DNA of 64,000 nucleotides from Micractinium sp. NFX-FRZ (lineage: Eukaryota > Chlorophyta > Trebouxiophyceae > Chlorellales > Chlorellaceae): contig JAPTJF010000037.1 of assembly GCA_029339195.1 (NCBI GenBank), forward strand, positions 1-64,000, read 5' to 3'. The notes below the pieces were generated by a model that saw only the letters and a list, made by a program, of their open reading frames with translations, was not told the DNA's origin and made no database searches. How positions within the stretch are numbered: the first letter of the stretch is position 1; each line of letters starts with the position of its first letter. Made by a program: the position numbers and the translations under genes. Shown here one piece after another: positions 55,901 to 64,000 of the stretch.

Positions 55901-58053
55901 TCGCCCTTCTTGCCCCACAGGCGGGACGTGGCGCTGCCGCCGGAGGCAGTTTCGACTCCGCTGCCCCTGGGCGGGGGCGGCGAGGGCATGGGTGCTGGGG
56001 AGCGCGCGGGCGCCGGCGAAGGCGGCGGGGAGGGCCGCGGAGAGGGAGGGGGTGATGGCGCGGGCGACGGCTTGGGAGGGGGGTTGGGCTGGGGCGAAGG
56101 GGCGGGGGCTGCTGTCTCGGAGCACCTGCACATGTATGTATGTAGCGAGTTGCAGGGCCCGGGGTGAGGTTGTGACGCCAGCTGTCCCTGGCAGGCCCCA
56201 AAACCGGCACCCAGCAGGGCCAGGCACATTGATGCACAGCACGGGACAGGACAGGACAGCACAGCAGCAGCAGCAGGCGATGCGCCGCCATGCTGTCCGC
56301 CACTCCCCTCCCTTCCTGCTGCCCTCCCTGCTGCCGTCCTGCAGAGCAGCATGCACGCATGCCGCCCGCCACAACCGTGGCACAAGCCTGCCTGCCGCTG
56401 ACCAGCTGCCGACTATCAGCCCTCTGTTGTTTTAGTCTTGAGGATAGTGTTGTGGTGTCCAGGGTTACCAGGACGAATAACGGCTCACCTATAATTGAAC
56501 TCCAAAGCCTTGTTGATACCCGTGGGGCATGGGTCCCCAAACACATCAACGGAGGCCCGCAGCACGCAAAAAGGCTCGCCCACGCACGCAGCCCTCACGA
56601 TCCTGCACAGGGCGGGGCAGGGCAGCGGCGGGCGGGCAGCAGGCAGGCCGGCGGGTGTGACAATCCTGCTTCTAAAGGCCCTGCTTGGCGCCTCCCTGCA
56701 GCCTCCCTCCCATGCAGGCGGCAACATCCCAGCGCAGCACAGCACAGCACAGCACATGGACCCCAGGCATTCAAAATGGAGGCCGCCGATGGAGGCGCAA
56801 CTCACTTGTAGCTGCCAGTTGCGTTGCACCCCGCCTGCAGGTTCCCATAAATGGGCAGCGAAATGTCGGTGATGCGTGCGTCGTCCTGCCCGCAGCGGGC
56901 AGCGCCCACAGCCTCGTCGCCAATCCGCACGAAATAGGTCTCGCCTGCGGACAGGTGGCGACACAGCAGGCGCCTCGTGTGGAGCAAGTGGAGAGCAGCA
57001 GGACGGGGGCGCGGGGGAGCAGGCAGGGCAGCGGTGAGGCGTGCGGGCGAGTGGGGAGCTTAACAGGCACTGGCAGGTTAGACACCATGGCTGTTACGCA
57101 GTGCTCAACACTCTCAGCTGGCTGCCCCACCTTGGGGTGCAACGGCGGGCTCAGGCGCAGGGGAAGGCTTAGGCGGGGGCTTGGGTGCAGGGGAACGTTT
57201 GGGAGACGGCTTAGGAGAAGGCATAGGAGCAGGGAGAGGCTTGGGGGAAGGCTTGGGGGAGGGTTTGGGGGAGGGCTTGGGGGCAGGCTTGGGGGAGGGC
57301 TTGGGGGCAGGCTTGGGAGAGGGCTTGGGGGCAGGCCTGGGTTTAGGCTTGCCCACAGTCCACCGGCTCTTGGCCCAGCACCTGCCACTGATGCACCTCC
57401 TGCCGCAATACTTTTCGCTGGTGCCGCACGTGCCCTGCAAGGCGGGAGGCGGGAAGGGCCGGGCAGCCAGTGTGATCCCCCTGCCGCACCAGGCTTGTGG
57501 CCCTGCCGAGTGGGCCGTGGAGCACCGCTGTGCGGCGTGTGGTGCAGTGCAGGTGGCGAAATGCAGCGATGACAGAGCGTGCTACTGTGCCAAATGCCCC
57601 GCCGTGAGCAGCATGGAGCACAGGGACCGACATGCGGCAGCCTGTTGGCAGAGCGGGGCAGGCCGGCAGGCGGGGCGCACCCATCGCGCGCAGCAGGCTC
57701 TGGGGTTCTTGCACAGCTCGCCCTTGCTGCGTGGGCCGCATGCCCAGTTGGACTTGCTGCGGCGCTTGGTGGCGCCTGCGGGAACGGCGGCAGTTGAGAG
57801 CGGGGGTTGGGGCGGGGTTGCGGAGCGTTAAAAGTGTGGCAAACAGGAGCCGCTGGCTGGAATGACTGCGCTTAAATGATGCGAATGATGTGTGTATTGT
57901 GCCGCTGCTATGCAAGGGCAGTGTGAGCTGGCGGGGGCAGCACACAGTCGAGCAGGGTGCCCAAGGCGCGCCAAGCGACGCACCGTCGGCAGCCCCGGCC
58001 AGCAGCGCCACCGCCAGCGCCAACAAAAGCGCCAGCCGCTGCGGTGCCGCCAT
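49928..58053 (-). CDS. Chitin-binding/SUEL-lectin/beta-helix (pectate-lyase-3-like) secreted protein
   Basis: Twenty-one exons, fully in phase, encode 1,073 residues: 57984-58053, 57681-57775, 57131-57434, 56806-56944, 56489-56602, 55848-56125, 55605-55682, 55192-55343, 54910-54998, 54566-54656, 53814-54381, 53451-53490, 53004-53076, 52782-52854, 52443-52522, 52083-52174, 51777-51866, 51462-51574, 51091-51183, 50614-50772, 49928-50358. Residues 1-23 are a signal peptide. Residues 36-74 hold eight cysteines (36, 45, 51, 52, 58, 65, 69, 74) in hevein (CBM18) order, [16 protein letters not shown] included. A [12 protein letters not shown] linker (about 80-150) follows, then a SUEL-type lectin domain (about 170-242: [35 protein letters not shown]). 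A second Ser/Pro linker runs to about 310. The beta-helix begins [20 protein letters not shown], with [10 protein letters not shown] and NIVLRGSG as in pectate-lyase-3 proteins, and ends near [10 protein letters not shown]. Binding and degradation or modification of wall polysaccharide is inferred; catalytic residues were not assigned. The intron after 55605 has a GC donor. It is a tandem paralogue of the gene at 58973. Confidence 0.88.
53250..53430 (-). repeat. Imperfect ~34-base tandem repeat in an intron
   Basis: Units containing TGTGCAGTGCAAGTGCCCTG recur about five times with variation inside the intron 53077-53450 of the beta-helix gene. Confidence 0.75.
57150..57350 (-). repeat. Coding KPSPKPAP repeat (proline-rich linker)
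   Basis: On the plus strand this is GCTTGGG(G/A)GAGG or GCTTGGGGGCAG repeated every 12 bases. On the gene strand it encodes alternating Lys-Pro-Ser-Pro and Lys-Pro-Ala-Pro, a hydroxyproline-rich-glycoprotein-like linker between the chitin-binding and lectin domains. Alternating Ser-Pro/Ala-Pro is the usual target for prolyl hydroxylation and arabinogalactan addition in green plants (known for the motif; not shown here). Confidence 0.9.
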
Positions 58054-58303
58054 GATTCAAGAAGCAGACAGTGTGGCCGATCTGCATCGCGGAAGAGGCA
58101 GGGAAGGTGTGTAAACGCATAACTCCCGGCGGAGGTCTCGGAGGTCCATGCTCGGCCATGCGGCACAACAGCGCGTTCCTCCAATCGTTTCTGCCCCGAA
58201 AAGACATGCGATCACTTTTAGGAGGCTGGCCGCCGGGTCTTGGACACAGCGGGCAGGTGGGAAGGACCCGCAATCCAACGGCGGCGATTGAACGGCGCTC
58301 GAA

Positions 58304-58312
58304 CTTATAAAG
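58304..58312 (-). promoter_or_regulatory. TATA-like element upstream of the chitin-binding/beta-helix gene
   Basis: CTTTATAAG on the minus strand, about 250 bases before the start codon at 58053 and standing out in the GC-rich context. Position is compatible with a promoter if the 5' UTR is about 220 bases. Confidence 0.35.
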
Positions 58313-58854
58313 AAGGCGTCAATCTGCGGCTGATAGGCTTTGCTTTGAGCGTTTCGTTGGCGTTTGCAAATTGTTGCCACGTGGCATGCCGCCGCCAGCG
58401 GCGGGCGCCGCACACTTGTGGGGCAACAGTCCAGGCGCACTCACAGCACCCTAACAGTGGAGTGGCGATGCAGAGAATGAATGGAGGCACGATGCAAAGT
58501 AAAGCAAATACGTGGAAAGGGATGGGATGCGGTGGGGTGTCATAGTTTAGCCGCCGGAAGGCAGGGGGTGATAGGGAGGAGCGTGAGATGCGGGAGTGGC
58601 GCAAGGGAGTCAGCTGTGGGTGCACACGGGGCGATATGAGAATGTGGCATGCCACTTGAAGGTTGGAAGCCAGAGCGAGGAGGGGGGAGCGGGAGGGGAG
58701 CAGGGGCCGCAGCGGTTTGAGTGGCGACGGAAGCGAGGGGGAGGGGGAGCAGGAGAGACGGCGGTACACACATGTACAGAGGGAGTGGGGATTATTGCCT
58801 CCGTGGCGAGGAAAGGCACAAGTCGCAAGACGGGAAGCAGGCATGACTGACAGC

Positions 58855-58859
58855 TTACA
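58855..58859 (-). terminator. Candidate TGTAA polyadenylation signal, right-hand beta-helix gene
   Basis: TTACA on the plus strand, TGTAA on the gene strand, 114 bases past the stop at 58973. Confidence 0.55.
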
Positions 58860-58972
58860 GAGGCACGGGGGCATGGGCAGGCAGCTGCGGAGCGGCAAGG
58901 GGCCGGCACTACCGCTCCTGCCGCCGAGCCACGGCGCTTCTGGCAGCGGCTATGCGAGGGCTGTGCTCCGCT

Positions 58973-61900
58973 TCACCGCATGCGGCCTCCCCCCCTGGCC
59001 TCCACCTGCGCCGAATGAAGGTCCGGTGGCTGGATGCTGCGCCCAGCTGCAGCCTGCTCCACATACCACCCCTCCCGGGTGCACCATGCCGTCGACTGCG
59101 CCGCCACCGCCTGCTGCCCCTGCTGCTCTCCCTGCTGCTGCCCTGCCTCTGTGGGTGCTGCCACCTTGATTGCCGCCACCGCCTCTGCCAGCTCTGTCCT
59201 GTTGGCGACCTCCGCCAGCAGCCGCCGCCCGCCGCCCTTGGGTGTGCCCCACCACCCGAAAAAGTTGAGCAGCGGCCCAAACTGGCACTCGGGCAGGCCC
59301 ACGGCGCCCCGCCCGCTCTTGTACACGTTCCACCACGTCGTGTTTGAGCCTGCAAAACGTGTGGGTTGTGAAGAGGCCGGGGGAAAAGGATGGGCAGTCA
59401 ACGACAACTGACGGGGCAAAAGGACGTGGCGGGGGCACACAACATTGGAACCAAGGGGTGGCTTTTGGGTGACGCCTGGACCATGCAGCAGCACGGTGGG
59501 AAGCAGCTCACGCCCTCGCACTGCTCATGTGCCCCAGTGTGGGGGACCATCGGCGCTGGGCACGCAGCTGTTACAGCCCGCACCCACTCCTCACGTCCCC
59601 TCTCCCCTGCCTCAAATGTGCTCAAACTGAGATGCTCGAACTACGATGCAGTGTGCTACATGATGCACTACTGAGATGCTCCAACTGGTGCAGTGCACAC
59701 ATCCAAATGCACGTGGGAACATGATCGAACAACAGGAACAGTCGGTATGGCTGCATGCCCCAAACTCAAATCCCCCAGCCCCTGTGGACGCTCTCACCGC
59801 TCTGGGCACCGCGGTTGTCTGCGCCACCGCTCTGGAACACGCGCGTGCCGGCGCCGGCGTCGATATTGGTGAACAGGATGTTGTTGGTGCCTGGGGCAGT
59901 CAGCGGAGGGGTTGGAAGCAGAGGAGAGGGCGGCGACATGAGGGCAGGCAGCGGCTGCGCGCTGGCAGGCAGGCAGACACGTGCAGGCGCGCTTGGCACA
60001 GAGCAATTGGTGTGTCGCTGGCAAAGCTTGGCAGCCCACACGCATTACATCTGCGAACAAGCCACGTCAGCAGCCTCACCTGCCCTGTGGCAGTCGATGT
60101 TGATGTCCATGCCCCCGCCGTTGCTGTACACGGTGCTCTCAGCAAAAGAATCCACAGACAGGTCGTGAAACCAGCGGTAGGGGATGTTGAACCTGAAATG
60201 ATTAAAAAGACCAGGGGCACGGCACTTGTGTCAGTGTGATGTGAGAGGCAATTGTGGGCCCCGGCAATAGAATGGTGCTGCATCTGGCAGGGAGAGGGGC
60301 CTTTTATTTTATCCTAGGAGGAGGTGGTAGTTGTACCAGCAACACCCAGAGTGGGAGCAGCGGCATGGAACGAATGGTTTATTGAGCACTGTGCACTGCA
60401 GCAGGTGGTGCAGCAGGTACCGCAGGCTGCCGTTAATGGGCACTATGCATGCCAGCGGCCCCCCTTTTGCAGCTGGCCAGGGAGAGCAGCGGTCGCCCGC
60501 AGAGCTGCCAGCCCTCCAGACACAACAAGCCTCATAACCAACCAGTCCCACGTCCTCACTGTGTGACCAGAACATTGCTGCAGGAGCTGGTCCAAAGAGC
60601 GTGGTGGCCGTGCACGTTCCGAGTGCCCATCGGGCCCGTGCCGCTGCAGAGCACAGAGGAGCGCAGACTCTTGTGAAGCGGCAGATGCATGTTGAGCAGA
60701 TCGTGGGTGTGCGCAGTTGGTAAGAGGAAGAGGTGGGCGCTTGGTGGGCTGAGGGGGGCGCAGCTGCGGCGTGGCGTGCACCCACCAGTTACACCGTTTG
60801 GCACGGTGCTGCTGCCTTGCCTGTGCTGCCCCACATGAGTTGTTGAAGCCCGGGGGGGTGTGAGCTGGCAACCAGGCAGCAGGCCAACAAAGCCAGGGGG
60901 CGTCATGCTTTGCCCTCCCACCACCCACCGCCAACCCACCGGTTCTTGGTCAGCTGTGTGTCCACTCCAGTGATGGTCACAAAGTCAACGCCGCTCACCG
61001 ACACTCCGTTGTCTGCATCCGTGACCCGCACCTGCAGGCAGGGGAGAGTGGCGGCGACGGCCAGGCGGGTATGCATAAGCAGCGATGCACCAGCATGTCA
61101 GGAAGGCAGGCGGGCTGCAAGGGCCTTGCCATGCGTGCCCGCACATGGCTCGACAAACAGAGGCATGCACGCAGTGCCCGCTGGCAGGCGGGGTTGTGCG
61201 GCAAGCGCCGCTTGCAGGCACAGCACGGCAGGCGGCACGCACGTTCAGTCTGCTGCACGGCAGGCAGTGGACATGCCCCAGGCGGTGCACATGCCCCCAG
61301 GCACAGCACAGCAATGGCACAGCACATTACTCTGAGCCACAAGATGCACAAACAGGCTCACGTTTGAGACCCAAAGGTGTGCTGCGTCCAACATGACGAT
61401 GCCATTCATGCCCCTCACGCCGACAATGTGATCGGCGTAGGTGGCTGCAAATGCACGGCAACGCTTATAACTTTCAGCCATTTGTATGGCAGCAACAGGC
61501 GGTGTGATCAGGCCAGGGTCCAGATAGAATGGCAGGCGCTTTGCCCACTGCAAGGGGCACCTGAGAGCTGCCAAGCGACCAAGGAGCACAGCATAGCACA
61601 GCATAGCACCAGCACGCAGCACTGCTGGGATGGAGACACATTTAAGGTGAAGAGGTGGGCGGATGTCGTGACCAGCACAGCATTTCATCATGCATCACTG
61701 TCGTGACCAGCACAGCCCACGAGCGCATGGGTTTGAGACAGCCCGGCTCCCTCTCACTGTGGGCCATGAGCAGGTGCAGGTCCTCGAACCCGCTCTCCAC
61801 AACAGAGGGGTTGAAGCGGTGCAGCACAGGCTGCGACGCAGGGAACACAGTGCGTGGGGTGAGTGGGAGGGCAGGGGCTGGCTACAAGTGGGATGTCGTA

Positions 61901-64000
61901 TTGGCGTCACTCCTGGCTGGCAAGAACAAAGCCGCCGCATTTCGTCCGCAAGCGGGCCTGGGTATCATCCGGTCAAGCACGTGGCAGTGCTGCGTGGGAG
62001 AAGCCTAGGCTTGGGCATGTGCACGGCTGCCAGTGCTCAGCAGGGCGAGAGGGGCATACCTTCCACTTGAGGCGGACATCGTACGGCAGCGGGCGGTCAA
62101 AGCGCACCCAGCCGGGGCCCACTTCAACGACGCGCGACACAAAGCGCACGCGGTCCTTACCGTAGAACATGCCTGCGCACACAACAGCGGTAGAAAGGTT
62201 GGTATGATGTCAGCTCAATGGGACCAGAGCAGAAGGGAAGCGCAGTGCTGGGGGCGGAGCAGAGCAGGCAGGGCGGCACACACTGAGCCACCGCGGGTGG
62301 CTGCCACGCGTGCGCGCCCCGCCGCACAGCAGCAATCCCCTCCTTGGTTGAACAAGCAACAACCCTGGTCCCGGCTTACTCCTCGGTGTGCCACTGTCCA
62401 CGACGTTGTTTCCATACAGATACGACTCCAGGCTTCCCATGGCCGCAGTGGCGGGCGCCTTGGTGGGGTCGTCTGTGGAGTGTGATGCACGCCGGGGTGT
62501 GTTGGGGGGAGAGGGCGGAGGGCGGGTGGGTGAGGGGCGAATGCAGATTCCAAAATGCCATTCCCACCAAGCTGAGAGTTGGCGTACCCCCGGCCATAGC
62601 TGCAGCGCACCAACTGTGCCTTCTCTGCCCCCGCGCAGGGCCTGGGCACGGCGCTAACACCAGCTTGCCAGAAGCCAAACATCAATCGGTCGGGTACGCC
62701 GCACAGAGCAGGCTGCTGCTGCCATCAGGCAAGGTGGGCCAGCTGTCCAGGGGATGCTAGCAGCGACTCACTCTGGTACTGGCTCTCCGAGGCCAACGCT
62801 GCGTAATAGGCCGATGCCAGGATCATGGGGTCGAGGCCCAGAGGGTTGGTGGCATTGGGCTCCAAAGACTGGGAGGGCACCTGCCAAAGAAGAAGCGGAG
62901 CACGGGGCAAGCGGCAGGAAGGGAGGGCGTGAGCCGGCGGGCGAGCATGCTGCCGCACATGCAGCACTGCATGCTCTGATGGTGGGGCCCGACAACAAGC
63001 CCTGGAGGGCGGTGCGGGGCAGCCGTCGCATGCCGGCACTGCCAGGGGGAGTGAGTGGCCCGCTGGACTCACCCGGCAAGCGCATCTACTGCAGGCATAC
63101 ATGAATGTCGGCATGCCCCGGGTGCATTTGACCGCCGCCTGCCCTGCCAACAGCTGCATTTGGCTGCCCCCCTCAACCACTCACCCTATCGGGGTCCAAA
63201 TCCACTGCAATTCCGATCTCCCAGTCGGCCTTCACGGCTGCCTCCAGCGCCGCCTGCAACTGAGGGTCCTCAAACCACTGGGGAACGGGCGGCATGGCCG
63301 CAGCTGCCATGGCCTTGATAGGGTCCGCTTGCAGCACCGACACCTTGCCCGGTGGCACCGCCGGCGTGGCGCCCAGCTGCGCCTCCTGCTGCAGCTTGCG
63401 CCCCGGCTGGACGCCTGCTGCCGTCTGCAGCCGGCGGCGGGCGAGGTTGTCGGAGGCGGGCTGCCACAGGCGCACCCACTGGCCAACAGAAATGCCTGCT
63501 GTGGTTGCCACCTGCGGTGGGGCGAGTAGAGAGGCAAGGAGGGCTGGCAGGCAGGTGGGCAGGTGGGCGCTCACAAGAGAGATATGCCTCTGCTCTGCCA
63601 GGTCTCCTCCGACAAAGCTTACCAGCCAGCCAGGTTGCCACCCAGGCCACCCTGCCCATCTGTCCGCCTGCACCCAGCCCATCCGCTCGCCACCCAGGCC
63701 TCAAGGTGCCTACCGCGCACTGCTGGACACACCCATTGGCAGGATTAGACTGCACTAGAATGGCGAGGCAAGGCTCTACTAGGGCTGTGCATCGCACCCT
63801 CCCCCACCCTCCCTCTCTCTCTGTGACGACAACAAGACACAGCACCTCGCCCTGAGCCGATGGTCTCTCACACAAGCCTCCCTCACGCTTTCTCTGTTTG
63901 ATGTAATGACATACACAGCACCTCCTCACCCTGAGCTGGAAGTCCCCTCGGTTGGCGTTGGCCGTCACATCCGTGATCTTGTCCTGCACGTTCTTGTTCT
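58973..64000 (-). CDS. Beta-helix (pectate-lyase-3-like) protein, 5' end outside window
   Basis: Twelve exons are visible: 63930 to beyond 64000, 63185-63511, 62772-62880, 62380-62472, 62060-62172, 61758-61830, 61362-61444, 60940-61031, 60560-60643, 60080-60192, 59798-59890, 58973-59349. From 61830 downward the exon lengths (73, 83, 92, 84, 113, 93) closely match those of the neighbour (73, 80, 92, 90, 113, 93), so the genes are tandem duplicates. Shared beta-helix motifs are [66 protein letters not shown] then DCHRAGTNN, and SNTTWWNVYKS followed by CQFGPLLNFFGWWG. The C-terminal exon is fused here where the neighbour has an intron (GGGRRLL versus an intron before GRRLL). The tail carries a Gln-rich run (EAGQQQGEQQGQQ). 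The N-terminal part, including any signal peptide, chitin-binding or lectin domain, is beyond the right edge. A wall-polysaccharide role is inferred by analogy. Confidence 0.85.

Larger units (their letters stand above)
58054..58972. other. Intergenic region between tandem beta-helix genes
   Basis: This holds the 3' UTR of the right-hand gene and the promoter of the left-hand one. No gene is recognised; polypurine stretches occur at 58670-58760. Confidence 0.5.

Overview
The window is nuclear DNA of a eukaryote. It is very GC-rich. Genes are cut into many short exons of about 50-300 bases, with GT-AG and a noticeable fraction of GC-AG introns, and TGTAA signals sit downstream of several stop codons. 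Together with a thylakoid CURT1 gene and plant-type versions of other families, this points to a green alga, most likely a Trebouxiophyceae of the Chlorella/Micractinium kind; the genus is inference. Exons were joined by hand, requiring splice sites, conserved motifs and matching phase.

Layout, left to right. (1) 1519-4450 and 4878-8244, minus strand: a tandem pair of secretory-pathway Canopy/MSAP-like (DUF3456) genes whose seven 5' introns lie at identical positions. (2) 8610-26034, plus strand: one very long gene of about 39 exons for an ATRX-type SNF2 chromatin remodeller, divergent from the second Canopy gene across 365 bases. (3) 27695-36494 and 37625-46090, plus strand: a tandem pair of 28-exon genes for large secreted cysteine-rich proteins with GCC2/GCC3 (ephrin-receptor-like) repeats. 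(4) 47148-49004, plus strand: a five-exon CURT1 thylakoid-curvature gene. (5) 49928-58053 and 58973 to beyond 64000, minus strand: a tandem pair of right-handed beta-helix (pectate-lyase-3-like) genes. The first carries an N-terminal hevein-type chitin-binding domain, a proline-rich linker, a SUEL-type lectin domain and a second proline-rich linker. The second runs off the right edge.

Three of the four neighbourhoods are tandem duplicates, and all six duplicated genes look secretory. Two of the pairs look extracellular or cell-wall directed; the Canopy pair is probably ER-resident. The remodeller and CURT1 are single-copy here and functionally unrelated. No transposon, tRNA, rRNA or CRISPR was recognised. 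Non-coding DNA is mostly introns with CTG/CAG, pentanucleotide and 34-58-base tandem repeats.

The most notable items are the chitin-binding/lectin/beta-helix protein, the unexplained 28-exon secreted pair with a near-identical intron suggesting gene conversion, a dead duplicated exon in the Canopy gene, and a reader-like and cysteine cluster inside the ATRX-like protein.
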